Source of the DNA: Magnetococcales bacterium
GTDB taxonomy: Bacteria > Pseudomonadota > Magnetococcia > Magnetococcales > Magnetaquicoccaceae
Reading direction: 5' to 3'
NCBI GenBank assembly: GCA_015231375.1
Contig: JADGBT010000008.1
Span: forward strand, 1-64,000
Length of the DNA stretch: 64,000 nucleotides
The notes under the pieces are model-generated. The model made no database searches. It was not told the DNA's origin and worked only from the letters and a program-made list of their open reading frames with translations. Below, in pieces: positions 8,726 through 17,924 of this stretch (position 1 is its first letter; each line of letters opens with the position of its first letter). The translations under genes were made by a program, and so were the position numbers.

Positions 8726-10288
8726 TTAGAGGATCACCAGAAAAGTCAAGACAATCAGAAGGATCAAATAGCGCGGCTGGCCGAGGAAACCCTCGATGCG
8801 GATCAGGTAACCCCCCAAAAAGGCCAACGCCTTGAGCAGACCATCGCCACTGCTGTTGAGTACCAGCCGCTCTTCGAACCACGACAGCATGCGCGCCGAC
8901 CCTTCCAGCAGGCGTCCCAGCAGCCCCCGGCCCTGGGTGGCGCTGGCCACCTCGGGATTGGCGACCGCTTCGGGATCGGCCCACGCGGCGCGACTGGCGA
9001 GGATGCTCTCCCGCATGGGGCGTCCGGCGACGCGGTTGACCACCACCTCCTCGAACAGACGGGCATCTCTGGCCAACGCCAGGGTGGGACGGGTCACCAG
9101 GGCATCGGTCAAGGAGTCGAACCAGGCGCGATGGAGCAACAGGTCATGCAGGTCACGCTGGTTGCGCAGCCAGCCGGGCACGGGTCGCACCCGCAGACCA
9201 CCTTTTTGCAGATAGGAAGGCGCCAGCAGAAACTGATACAGCCGCCAGGAGGCGTGTGCGGCCAGATGCCATTGGGCCAGATCGAACAGTCCGGCCCCGC
9301 ATTCAAAGAAGATCAAGCCGAGCTGGGCCTGGGTGGAGCAGATCAGAGCGCTCTTCACATCGGTCTGCACCCGTCCCATGGCCACCGCCAGCACGGCGGT
9401 GCTCAACCCGAGCAGCAGCAGAATGCCCATCAGAAACGGGGAGCGCCACAGCAACGGTTCGAGCCGGATCACCAAAAAAACACCGGCATGGGCCATGAGC
9501 GCGCCATAGAACAAAGCGCTGGAGGGGGTCGGCCCCTCCAGCGCGCGACCGATCCAGGCGAAAAAGGGAATCTGGGCCGATTTGGCCAAGGCGGCGATCA
9601 AAAACCCCGCCAGCACGATCGGCACGGGCGGGGTGCCCGCCGGAGGAACGGCCTGAAAGATCGCGGGCCACTCCACGTTCACCCCCCATGACAAGGCCAT
9701 GGCGATCCCGAAAAGCAGGCCCGCATCCCCAAAACGGTTGGTGACAAAGGCGCGGGTGGCGTTTTCAGCGGCGATGGCCCGTTCGCGGGCATAGGAGATG
9801 AGCAGATAGGAAGACAGCCCGGCCACCTCCCAACCCACGAAGGTCAACACCGCGTTGCCGGCCAGGGCGATCCAGAGCATGCCCCCGGCAAACAGGCAGA
9901 TCACCGCGAAAAAACGGTGAAACCCCGGCTCCCGATGCATGTAGTCCACGGAAAAGCGCACGGTGACCAGACATCCAGCTCCGGCCAGGGTGGCCAGAAT
10001 CAGGGCGGGGGTGTCGATCAGCACGCCGATGGAGACCCGCAAAGAACCGCTGGTCAGCCAGTCGGCCATCACCCGATGGCCCGGCGCCCCGTGCAGCCAG
10101 ACCCACCCGTCCATCACCAGCACCCCCAGACAGGCCAAACCCACCCCTCCCAGGGCAATCCGGGCGGTGGAGCGCTCCCGGCCCTCTCCCTGCCGACGCC
10201 CCGTGAACAGCCCCACGCCGATCCACAAAGCCGCCAGCCAGGGCAACATGGGAATCCAGATCAGCCACCACCCGTCACGCCAGAACAT
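8726..10288 (-). CDS. dabB: NuoL-like transmembrane subunit, DabB type
   Basis: A 520-residue NuoL-family protein. TM5 Glu (FVGWEVAGLSSYLLISY) and TM7 Lys (ALAKSAQIPFFAWIGRALEGPTP) are present. It is shorter than respiratory NuoL (about 610 aa), lacks the long lateral helix, and ends in a single hydrophobic anchor, as in DabB. In DAB complexes DabB is thought to conduct the cation that energises CO2-to-bicarbonate conversion by DabA. The ATG at 10288 has GGGAG seven bases upstream and overlaps the dabA end by 14 bases. The GPTPSSALFYGALMAHAG stretch is NuoL-specific, which separates it from the NuoM-like neighbours. Confidence 0.87.
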   Translation of the reverse strand: MFWRDGWWLIWIPMLPWLAALWIGVGLFTGRRQGEGRERSTARIALGGVGLACLGVLVMDGWVWLHGAPGHRVMADWLTSGSLRVSIGVLIDTPALILATLAGAGCLVTVRFSVDYMHREPGFHRFFAVICLFAGGMLWIALAGNAVLTFVGWEVAGLSSYLLISYARERAIAAENATRAFVTNRFGDAGLLFGIAMALSWGVNVEWPAIFQAVPPAGTPPVPIVLAGFLIAALAKSAQIPFFAWIGRALEGPTPSSALFYGALMAHAGVFLVIRLEPLLWRSPFLMGILLLLGLSTAVLAVAMGRVQTDVKSALICSTQAQLGLIFFECGAGLFDLAQWHLAAHASWRLYQFLLAPSYLQKGGLRVRPVPGWLRNQRDLHDLLLHRAWFDSLTDALVTRPTLALARDARLFEEVVVNRVAGRPMRESILASRAAWADPEAVANPEVASATQGRGLLGRLLEGSARMLSWFEERLVLNSSGDGLLKALAFLGGYLIRIEGFLGQPRYLILLIVLTFLVIL

Positions 10289-13200
10289 GCGCATTCTCCC
10301 GATTCGCCATGCCGCCGCTGCCGATAAGCGCGGGCGGCAATGGATCCGAACACCCCGCATACCACGCCACCGAATCAGAAACCGTGGGCACGGGATTGAA
10401 AGCGTTCTCCCAGGGCCGCCACCCCGCGCGCGGGCAGAAATGATGAATCGTCCCGTTGTCCGGATCGATGCAGGCCAGCTCGATCCAGCCCAGACCCACC
10501 AACTCCCGGATCGGCTCCTGACGCTGATAGATCCCGGTGAGAATCTCCGGACGCTGCTCCACCACCACCAGCAGACGCATGGCCTCGTGAATCTCGATCA
10601 TCTGACGGGGCAGACCGGTGCGCAGATCCGAGGCGGTGCCATCCATCACGCCGAACAGCCCGGTGAGATTGTGGGCCACCTTGGTGCCGCAGCCGAAACG
10701 CTCGTTGTCCACGCTGGAAAAATAGTACTCCAGACTGATCCCCGCCCCCACCGGTCCGGCGGCCAGCAAAATGGCCTCCACGATGCCACCGTCCGGATCC
10801 CGGGTGGGGTCGTAGGAGATGAGAAACATACGCCGGTCGAAAAAGACTCCCCGGCTCACCGCGCGACGACCGATCACAGCCACGGCGTTGGTGGCGTGGC
10901 CCAGCTCGGGCCGGGCCTGACTGTAATCCAGGCCGCGCCGCCGCATGTGGGCCAGGGCGCGCCGGGCCGAAGGGCCATGCGGGGCCGAGGCGAGACGCCG
11001 CGCCCGCTCGTGGGCCGACCCCAGCCGGGCCGCGTCGAGCGCGCCGGTCAACCGCTGCATGGCCGGATGCAACACCTCGGGCAGACGCTCCCGGTCGTAC
11101 CAGTCGATCCGTTCGCAACCCGTGTCGTGTTCGCCGCCCATGAACCAGGTATCCGCCGGAATGCAGATCCCCTGCCCCTCCAGCCGCTGACGCACCAGCG
11201 GATCGTTGGCCATGGCCGCGAACAGCCGGGCGTTGGGACCACCGTGACGCCCGCTGCACGCCCCGCAATCATAAGCGGCCAGATGGGGATTGTTCTGGCT
11301 GTGACCCCCGTGACCCAGAATCACCACCACCGGCGCGAAACCGTCGGTCAGGCCGATGGTGCGCAAGAAGCCCGCCACCCGGCCCGCCTGCTCGTCCAGG
11401 GTGAAACCGATGCGAGGCCGCCCGGACGTGGCGGGAGGGGCGGAATCGGCGGCGGTCAGGGTGACGGTGGTGGGAACGCCAGGATCCAGAATCGCCGCCA
11501 GCCGACCCAGCCCTCCCCCCAGTTGACCGGGAAACCACCCCCTGGCCAGCAGCATCAGCCAGACCCAGGGGGCCAGCACCAGCGGCAGCAGCGTCGGCAC
11601 CACCACGCCCCGGTGACTCTCGCGGGTGATCAAACCATTCCACCACTCCCGCCAACCCCGCCAGAACCGATGGCGTCGCATCCGGCTTTCCGCGCCCGGC
11701 TGCGGCTGCTCGTGGACCTCGTGGGCCGGAACCACCACCACGGGACACAAATCCGCGCTCGTCTTGTCGTCCAGGCCGAGCCAGCGCACCGGCACCCCGA
11801 AAAATCCCGCCGCGCCCAGGGTTTCGATCTGCGGGTCGCACTCTTCCAGATGACGACGGATCCCCTCCTCCCGGTCATCCATGCAAAAGATCACCTGACC
11901 CGCCGGACGGGTCGGACGGCTGGCCCAAAGACCCCGACCGTGATTGGCCACCAAGGCGGCGAAAATCTGTTCCCGGTAGTGACGCTCGTAGGCCCGCAGC
12001 CAGAGGAATCCGGACTGTTCGTCATCGATGGACGCCAGACACGCCAGCAACCCCTCCACCGTGGCCGCGTCCCACTCCCGCACCGTGCCGGCTCCCAGCC
12101 CCAGATGCTGGGCCAGCACAAACAACGGCCACGCCTTGCCGCTCGCCCCGCCCCCCGTTCCACACGACTCCCCCCCGGTCCAGCTCCAGATCAGATAGGC
12201 CAGCTTGCGCCACTCCCTGGCCAGACCGGTCTCCTCCGGCGGACGCTGCACCAGACGGGTGGCCCGCGTGGCCAGAAACTCCGGCAGCTCCCCGGAAAAC
12301 AACGCGATACGGGCGTAAAACTCGCCACGAAACCGCTGGAAATACCCCCCCAGACTCTGCAACGCAGGCTCCAGCAGCCACCGGGAGCGACACAGCCGCA
12401 CCGCGAACAACCGCTCCAGCACCAGCCGCACCGCCAGATAATCCAGCAGCTCCACCCTGGCCTCGCTCCCCCCGTAACCGGGTCGGGCGGCTCTCCAGGT
12501 CACCATGCCCGACCAGCCGGGCAACTCCAACGCCAGCCGCTCCAGATACCCCTGCCAACGCGCCTCGGGCAGACCCAGCCGCTGCAAACAAAAAATGATC
12601 GCCTCCATGGGCTGCTCCGGCAGCTCCCCCAACAGCTCCAGCCAGTCGGGCAGCTCCTCCAGAGACTGGGCCATCTCGCCTGCGGCGCACTGCTTCCAGG
12701 CCACGTAAAATCCCGACTCGCGCGCCGGCAGCGGCCACGGCGCCACCCCCAGATCCAGAAACGAGGCGAGAAAACGCAACAGATAGGGGCGAATCGTCTC
12801 CAGCACATCCTCGCCGCTCACCGCCAGCAACAGCCCCCGCAAGGTCAGATCCCTGCCCACCCGCTCCGACAACGCCTGCCACGACCGCTCCGCTGCGGCA
12901 CGGATCGCCTCGATCACCTGCCGTTGGGCCTCGGGATCCTCTCCCGGTTCGCCGTCGCCGGAAAACAGCAACTCCTCTTCGCTGGCCAGATCCAGCCGCT
13001 CCTCCCGGTACCAGTCGTGATGGCTCAACCCGAACCGCTCCAGACAGGCCCGCCACAACTCCCCCACCGCCGCGCCCTCGTCCGGAACGGCAAAACCGCG
13101 CCGCACCGCCGGATCCACCCCCGGCTGACAACGCGCCAGCGCCTGCCGCTCCTCGATCTCCCAGGCCAGCTGTCGGGCCGGAATGGGATCGATGGCCTGC

Positions 13201-13553
13201 ACGAGCTTCAAAAGAATCACCTCGCCGCGCCGGGTCGGTCCCAAGGATTCCGAGGCCCGCAACTCCGGATCAGCGCCGATCACCGCCTCCAGATCGACAC
13301 GGGTGATCCGTCCCGCCGCGTACAGGGCGCGAAACCGCTCCGCAGGCAGATAACCGTAGATGCCGGTCCAGCGCCTCGCCTCGGCCACGGCCTGCGGAAA
13401 CGGCAGATGCTGAAAACCGTGCAGGGTGTTGTGATGCACGAAATCGGTGATCGAGGCCTGTCCTGGCACCAGATGTTCCAGATGGCGCAGCGCGGCGCGG
13501 ATCCGCTCCTCTTGTGACCGGGGGGCATCGGAGCGCTCATCCTCATGGTCCAT
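10275..13553 (-). CDS. dabA: DabA, inorganic-carbon accumulation subunit (DUF2309)
   Basis: A soluble, zinc-dependent, carbonic-anhydrase-like subunit that with DabB accumulates bicarbonate. The 1092-residue protein shows the Zn-site motifs: FCMDD with C557 and D559, then GHGGHSQNNPHLAAYDCGAC with H748 and C763. The 15-residue spacing from His to Cys equals that of the characterised Halothiobacillus protein. The family range is about 800-1100 aa, so this is a long member. N-terminal VHHNTLHGFQHLPF is also family-typical. The ATG at 13553 has GGGAG seven bases upstream, and the end overlaps dabB. Assignment is firm; that it accumulates carbon in this organism is inferred from the family. Confidence 0.94.
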   Translation of the reverse strand: MDHEDERSDAPRSQEERIRAALRHLEHLVPGQASITDFVHHNTLHGFQHLPFPQAVAEARRWTGIYGYLPAERFRALYAAGRITRVDLEAVIGADPELRASESLGPTRRGEVILLKLVQAIDPIPARQLAWEIEERQALARCQPGVDPAVRRGFAVPDEGAAVGELWRACLERFGLSHHDWYREERLDLASEEELLFSGDGEPGEDPEAQRQVIEAIRAAAERSWQALSERVGRDLTLRGLLLAVSGEDVLETIRPYLLRFLASFLDLGVAPWPLPARESGFYVAWKQCAAGEMAQSLEELPDWLELLGELPEQPMEAIIFCLQRLGLPEARWQGYLERLALELPGWSGMVTWRAARPGYGGSEARVELLDYLAVRLVLERLFAVRLCRSRWLLEPALQSLGGYFQRFRGEFYARIALFSGELPEFLATRATRLVQRPPEETGLAREWRKLAYLIWSWTGGESCGTGGGASGKAWPLFVLAQHLGLGAGTVREWDAATVEGLLACLASIDDEQSGFLWLRAYERHYREQIFAALVANHGRGLWASRPTRPAGQVIFCMDDREEGIRRHLEECDPQIETLGAAGFFGVPVRWLGLDDKTSADLCPVVVVPAHEVHEQPQPGAESRMRRHRFWRGWREWWNGLITRESHRGVVVPTLLPLVLAPWVWLMLLARGWFPGQLGGGLGRLAAILDPGVPTTVTLTAADSAPPATSGRPRIGFTLDEQAGRVAGFLRTIGLTDGFAPVVVILGHGGHSQNNPHLAAYDCGACSGRHGGPNARLFAAMANDPLVRQRLEGQGICIPADTWFMGGEHDTGCERIDWYDRERLPEVLHPAMQRLTGALDAARLGSAHERARRLASAPHGPSARRALAHMRRRGLDYSQARPELGHATNAVAVIGRRAVSRGVFFDRRMFLISYDPTRDPDGGIVEAILLAAGPVGAGISLEYYFSSVDNERFGCGTKVAHNLTGLFGVMDGTASDLRTGLPRQMIEIHEAMRLLVVVEQRPEILTGIYQRQEPIRELVGLGWIELACIDPDNGTIHHFCPRAGWRPWENAFNPVPTVSDSVAWYAGCSDPLPPALIGSGGMANRENAHVLA

Positions 13554-13568
13554 GGCACGGCTCCCGGA

Positions 13569-15026
13569 TCACAAACGTCCGGCGAACAGATCGCCGAACC
13601 GGGTCAAAGAGAGATCCATCAGGTCCAGCAGCGGGGCGGGCAGCACCCCCAGAACCACGATGCAGACCACCAGAATCCCGGCTGCGGCCAGTTCCATCCG
13701 CCCCATCGGGGCCAGCTCTCCGAGTCTGGGCTGTTCGGGTCCGGTACACAGACAACCGGTGGTGCGTACCGCGTAGGCCGCGCTCACCAGCATGCCGACG
13801 CTCAACAAGGCCGCCGGCCAGCCCCAGCGTTCCAGTCCGGCGATCATCACGTGCAGCTCCGCCAGAAAGCCCGACGTGCCCGGCACCCCCACCGAGGCCA
13901 TGAAGGCCACCGCCACCAGAAAAGAAAATCGGGGCGCCACCCGGGTCAAGGAGCCGTAATCGCGAATGTCGCGGGTATGGGTCCGTTCATACAGCAGTCC
14001 GATGGCCAGAAACATCGCGCCAGCGGTCAGACCATGGGAGACCATCTGGAGCATGGCCCCGGTGAGACCGTCCCGCGTCAAGGTGGCGATCCCCAGCAGC
14101 ACCACCCCCATGTGGCTCACCGACGAATAGGCGATCATCCGTTTCAGATCGACCTGCTTCCAGGCCAGCAACCCGCCGTGGATCAGACTGATGAACGCCA
14201 GCGTCACCAGCACGCCCTGAAGGGCCACCACCGCGTCCGGCAGCATCATCGCGGCCCGCAGCAGACCATAGGAGCCCATTTTCAGCAACGCCCCGGAGAG
14301 CAGAATGCTCACCGGACTCGGGGCTTCCACATGGGCCAAAGGCAGCCAGCCGTGCAGCGGAAAAATCGGCATCTTGACCCCGAAACCGATCAAAAAACCC
14401 ATGAAGATCAATATCTGGCGTTCCCGGGCCACGCCTTGCAAACCGATGGCCATTTCGCCCATGAAAAAGGAATGGACCTGGGAGGCGTCATAGGCCAGCA
14501 GCAGGCCGATGAGCATGAAGACCGATCCTCCCATGGTGTACAGCACAAAATTGAGGGCCGCCTGATTGCGCCGCTGACCGCCGAAGGTGTTGATCAGGAA
14601 AAACAGGGGCAGCAGGGTCAATTCCCAGAAGATGTAGAAGATCGACCAGTCCTGGGCCATGAACACCCCGAGCATGGCGGTTTCCAGAAAGAGCAGCAGG
14701 CTGTAGTAGGGCCGGATCCGGGTCCGCACCCCTCCGGAGGCGAGAATCGCCACCAAAGACAACAAGGCGGCCAGCAGCACCATGGGCAGGGAGAGGCCAT
14801 CCACACCCAAGGCGAAATAACTGCCGGATTGGGGACGCCACAGATTCTTTTCCAGCAGTTGGGGTCCGGCCTGGGTCGCGACGAACCGACCTGCCACCCA
14901 CACGGCCAGCAGCAGGGTGGTCAGGGCGGTTCCGATCGCCACGCCACGGGCCCGGTTCACGGGCAACGCGGCCATCAGGGCCGCGCCGAACACAGGCAAC
15001 AACAGAAGGGTCAAAAGAGGCTTCAT
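13569..15026 (-). CDS. NuoM-like proton-translocating subunit upstream of dabA
   Basis: A 485-residue member of the NuoM family with the full set of charged residues: TM5 Glu (IFWELTLLPLFFL), TM7 Lys (GFGVKMPIFPLHGWLPLAH), TM8 Lys (GALLKMGSYGLLR) and TM12 Glu (GTSGFLAELHVM). It lies 15 bp upstream of dabA. Of the three NuoM-like proteins here it is the most canonical. There is no clear Shine-Dalgarno before the ATG, and the 115-bp gap to sulP contains a G/C hairpin, so it may start a separate transcript or be expressed from a processed one. Likely part of the membrane arm of the DAB-type complex. Confidence 0.88.
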   Translation of the reverse strand: MKPLLTLLLLPVFGAALMAALPVNRARGVAIGTALTTLLLAVWVAGRFVATQAGPQLLEKNLWRPQSGSYFALGVDGLSLPMVLLAALLSLVAILASGGVRTRIRPYYSLLLFLETAMLGVFMAQDWSIFYIFWELTLLPLFFLINTFGGQRRNQAALNFVLYTMGGSVFMLIGLLLAYDASQVHSFFMGEMAIGLQGVARERQILIFMGFLIGFGVKMPIFPLHGWLPLAHVEAPSPVSILLSGALLKMGSYGLLRAAMMLPDAVVALQGVLVTLAFISLIHGGLLAWKQVDLKRMIAYSSVSHMGVVLLGIATLTRDGLTGAMLQMVSHGLTAGAMFLAIGLLYERTHTRDIRDYGSLTRVAPRFSFLVAVAFMASVGVPGTSGFLAELHVMIAGLERWGWPAALLSVGMLVSAAYAVRTTGCLCTGPEQPRLGELAPMGRMELAAAGILVVCIVVLGVLPAPLLDLMDLSLTRFGDLFAGRL

Positions 15027-15066
15027 GGCCGGTAAACGATCGGTAAACTGTCAAAGAGTGGAAAGC

Positions 15067-15095
15067 CCGAGGGGGGAGAAAGACGTCCCCCCCGG
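15067..15095 (-). terminator. G/C-rich hairpin between sulP and the NuoM-DabA genes
   Basis: Read on the minus strand, CCGGGGGGGA pairs with TCCCCCCTCGG across a 9-base loop, followed by CTTTCC but no proper T run. It could be a weak terminator, a processing site or a stability element that lets sulP and the downstream nuoM-dabA genes be expressed at different levels. The stem is clear; the role is inferred. Confidence 0.45.
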
Positions 15096-15141
15096 AACAC
15101 TCCCACTTTTCTCTCAATTTTCCAATGGAAAAGTCAACGGT

Positions 15142-16878
15142 TCATGCGGGACAATCCACCTGGGGCAGCAAGGGACGGTCTTCGGAGCGGCCCAGCCGAT
15201 CGTAGATGCTGTTCAAGGCCGCCTGTTCGGTGGCGAAGATATTGCGCTCGCCGCCCACCAGATCGAACAGTCCGGTGGCGTGCATCACCTCAAGGATTTG
15301 CCGTTTCAGGCCGGAAAAGACCATGACCATGCCATTCTTCTCGATGCGCTCCACCAGATGGCGCACCACCTCCTCGCCGGAGGCGTCCATCTGGTTGATG
15401 CCGTTGCCCACCAGCAACACGAAGCGGGCCTGGGGTTTGGCGGAGACGGCGGTCAGGACCATCTCCTCGAAATACGAGACGTTGGCGAAATACAACTGAC
15501 CATCGAAACGCATGACGATGATCTTGGGATCCGTGGGCAGTTCCGGATTGAAGGCCACATCCCGCAAGGTGCCGTCGGGAAACAGCCCCAGCAGGGCCAC
15601 TCTGGGACTCATGGTGCGGTAGAGGTACAAAACGATGGCCAATCCCCCGCCCAAAAAGATCCCCTGGTCCAGATGAGGCGCGAAGGCCAGGGAGGCGATG
15701 AAGGTGACCAAAGCCGCCACCCCGTCGTGACGGCTGGCCTGCCAGGCGTGCCGGATGGCGTGGACATTGATCAATCCCACCACGGCCATCATGATCACGG
15801 CGGCCAGGACCGCCTCGGGCAGGTGGTAGAGCAGGGGCGTGAGAAACAGCAGGGCCACCAGCACCATCAGGGAGGTGAAGACCGACGCCAGACCGCTTTT
15901 GGCTCCGGCGTCGAGATTGACCGCCGAACGGGAAAACGATCCGGAGGTGGGATAGGACTGGGTGAGCGCGCCCACCAGATTGCCCAACCCCTGCCCGATC
16001 AACTCCTGATTGGGATCGATGCCGTCCCGGGTGCGGGCGGCCATGGCCTTGGCAATGGAGATCGCCTCCATGAAGCCCACCAGGGAGATCACCAGGGCGG
16101 TACCCAACAGATTGCCCACATGCCGAGGGTCCAGATCGGGCCAGGAGAAGGAGGGCAAGCCCTTGGGAATATGCCCCACCACCTTGCCCCCCATGGCCTC
16201 GAAGCCCACCATCCAGCTGACCAGGGTGGCCAGGGCCACGGCGATCAACACGTTGGGCAGGGTCGGATGACGTCTCTTCAAGCTCCACATCAGGACGAAC
16301 GACCCCACGCCAAACAGCAAGGTGGGCCAATGCAAGGCGTGCAACTGCTGCAACACGCCCCAGATGTCGTTCAGGAAGTGTTCGCTGCGTCCCATCTTGA
16401 CGCCGAAGATCTTGGACAGTTGCGACAATCCGATGATCAAGGCCGCCGCGTTGGTGAAGCCCAGAATCACCGGATGGGAGAGAAAATTGACCACCACCCC
16501 CAGGCGCAGCAGTCCCAGCGCCAGTTGGATGGCGCCGATCAGAAACGACATCAGAATGGCCAGCGCCACGAAGCCCTCGCTGCCGGGCTGGGCAAAGGGC
16601 ATCAGAGCCGAAGCGGTCAACAGCGACACCACCGCCACCGGTCCGGTGGCCAACTGGCGCGACGAACCGAACAACGCCGCGATGGCACCCGGCAGGAAAG
16701 CCGCGTACAGACCATAATAGGCGGGCAATCCCGCCAGATTGGCATAGGCCATGGACTGGGGTATCAGCACCAAGGCCACGGTGACCCCGGCGAGGGCATC
16801 GGCCCGCAACGCCTCGCGGCGCATGGGAAACCAGGCGATGAAGGGAAACAGTCGGCGCAGGGAAAGCATGGAACGCAT
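15142..16878 (-). CDS. SulP-family anion transporter with STAS domain
   Basis: A 578-residue SLC26/SulP transporter: a membrane domain with the signature ALVLIPQSMAYANLAGLPAYYGLYAAFLP (about residues 35-63), about 12-14 spans, and a cytoplasmic STAS domain from about residue 435 (IIVMRFDGQLYFANVSYFEEMV). Family members move sulfate, bicarbonate (BicA) or other anions. Placement next to dabA favours bicarbonate, but sulfate cannot be excluded in a sulfur-metabolising cell. The ATG at 16878 is preceded by GAGGAAGG at spacing five; a TTG five codons upstream is less likely. Follows the small-protein pair by 79 bp. Confidence 0.92.
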   Translation of the reverse strand: MRSMLSLRRLFPFIAWFPMRREALRADALAGVTVALVLIPQSMAYANLAGLPAYYGLYAAFLPGAIAALFGSSRQLATGPVAVVSLLTASALMPFAQPGSEGFVALAILMSFLIGAIQLALGLLRLGVVVNFLSHPVILGFTNAAALIIGLSQLSKIFGVKMGRSEHFLNDIWGVLQQLHALHWPTLLFGVGSFVLMWSLKRRHPTLPNVLIAVALATLVSWMVGFEAMGGKVVGHIPKGLPSFSWPDLDPRHVGNLLGTALVISLVGFMEAISIAKAMAARTRDGIDPNQELIGQGLGNLVGALTQSYPTSGSFSRSAVNLDAGAKSGLASVFTSLMVLVALLFLTPLLYHLPEAVLAAVIMMAVVGLINVHAIRHAWQASRHDGVAALVTFIASLAFAPHLDQGIFLGGGLAIVLYLYRTMSPRVALLGLFPDGTLRDVAFNPELPTDPKIIVMRFDGQLYFANVSYFEEMVLTAVSAKPQARFVLLVGNGINQMDASGEEVVRHLVERIEKNGMVMVFSGLKRQILEVMHATGLFDLVGGERNIFATEQAALNSIYDRLGRSEDRPLLPQVDCPA

Positions 16879-16957
16879 GGAAACCTTCCTCAAGGGGGAT
16901 GAAACGACTCGGAAACGACGCTCAAGAAACGACGCTCAGAAATGACGACCGGAACCG

Positions 16958-17437
16958 CTAGACCTCGCCGCCCAGGGGTGAAGCCACCACCAGCGGACAG
17001 GGCAAACGCCGACTCCAGGGAGGGGGACGCCGCCGTTCCGGATGGCTTTGCAATCCCCACTTCTCCAGCGATTCCACAAGAATGCAGACAATCCCGGAAA
17101 CCGCTCCCGCATGGGCCAGCACCGCCTTCCAGGACAGACCGGGACGGTGCAGCACACGGGCCGAACGCCCCTGCCGGGTCACCTCCTCCAAGAAACGGGT
17201 CAAGGTCGGACTTTCCCCTTCCGGGGGCGCGGCCAGCAGAATCTCCACCCCCGCATCCAGCCGCTCCATCATGGAACAGGCCGCAACCAGCACGCCGCCC
17301 TGAGGCTCGCTGTGGCGCAACACCAACAAAATATCCCGCATTTCACGCACCAGCTCCCGGGCCGTGTCGAACTCTCCGGCCTCGGCAAAGGCTGTGGCGG
17401 ACAAAAAATGGTCCAGGGTGGCCGAACCGACCCTCAT
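16958..17437 (-). CDS. Uncharacterised small protein B with AFAEAGE/TAR motif
   Basis: A 159-residue cytoplasmic protein with no signal peptide or membrane span. Its N-terminus (ATAFAEAGEFDTARELV, about residues 14-30) repeats the motif of the protein encoded just upstream. The rest has alternating strands and helices (VLLVLRHSE, EILLAAPPEGES, GIVCILVESLEKWG) that could form a nucleotide- or stress-protein-like fold; I do not recognise a family. Start and upstream stop overlap as ATGA. Position at the head of the SulP-Dab locus suggests a regulatory or assembly role, which is inference. Confidence 0.75.
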   Translation of the reverse strand: MRVGSATLDHFLSATAFAEAGEFDTARELVREMRDILLVLRHSEPQGGVLVAACSMMERLDAGVEILLAAPPEGESPTLTRFLEEVTRQGRSARVLHRPGLSWKAVLAHAGAVSGIVCILVESLEKWGLQSHPERRRPPPWSRRLPCPLVVASPLGGEV

Positions 17438-17631
17438 CGGGGCGCGCCGGCCGCCTTGAGGCGCTCCGCTCCACGACGCGCAGACGCGGCTTGCGCCTCG
17501 GTCGGTTTCCGGGGAACGGCAACAGAAGCGGAAGCGGGAGCCAGCAGTCCGCGGGCCGTCTCCACCTCTCCGGCCTCGGCAAACGCGATCGCCATCCAAT
17601 GCAACGCCAGGGATGCTGAAAAATCGGACAT
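17434..17631 (-). CDS. Uncharacterised 65-aa protein A with AFAEAGE/TAR motif
   Basis: A 65-residue protein beginning MSDFSASLALHW and carrying AIAFAEAGEVETARGLL at about residues 13-29, followed by a short Ala/Arg-rich tail. The motif aligns almost residue for residue with the N-terminus of the next protein, so the two are paralogous at least there. The motif has the look of one TPR-like helical hairpin. The start at 17631 has AGGAGG 11 bases upstream; the stop overlaps the next start. First gene of the minus-strand locus. No function assigned. Confidence 0.7.
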   Translation of the reverse strand: MSDFSASLALHWMAIAFAEAGEVETARGLLAPASASVAVPRKPTEAQAASARRGAERLKAAGAPR

Positions 17632-17743
17632 GGCTTGGCTTTCCTCCTTCATTTCCAGTCGAATCGGTCGAAACTCAAGGCACGCAAACACGCGGTTTGC
17701 CGTTGGAAACAAAGAGGGTTTGCACAGGGTGTTCCATCCGCAA

Positions 17744-17772
17744 AAGGTATTCCTTATCAAATAGTTGATCAA
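17744..17772 (-). promoter_or_regulatory. Possible sigma-70 promoter for the minus-strand SulP-Dab locus
   Basis: On the minus strand, TTGATC (17767-17772) and TACCTT (17744-17749) are separated by 17 bp, about 110 bp upstream of the first start at 17631. The -10 match is weak. This 337-bp divergent region (17632-17968) holds no gene; it also contains three TTGC-type palindromic sites described separately. Confidence 0.35.
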
Positions 17773-17802
17773 AAAATCCCCGGTCACGACCCCGCCCGTT
17801 CA

Positions 17803-17815
17803 TTGCAAAACGCAA
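17803..17815. promoter_or_regulatory. Candidate operator, copy 1 (TTGC-n5-GCAA)
   Basis: TTGCAAAACGCAA is a dyad with TTGC/GCAA arms in the divergent region upstream of the kinase/regulator operon. A near match (TTGCCAAACGCCA) starts at 17905 and a perfect palindrome at 17925. Repetition of the dyad suggests a transcription-factor site; which factor is unknown. Confidence 0.4.
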
Positions 17816-17924
17816 CACACACTCCCCATCCCGCCTCAAGAGCCGTGGGAAGATCACGACAAATTCCATTTTTTTCATATCGATGAAAGAAACCGGAATA
17901 ATCATTGCCAAACGCCATCCTCTT

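Noticed and set aside
5718-15026. A respiratory complex I (nuo) operon
   Set aside because: Only antiporter-type subunits are present, with DabA; NuoA-K peripheral and quinone modules are absent.
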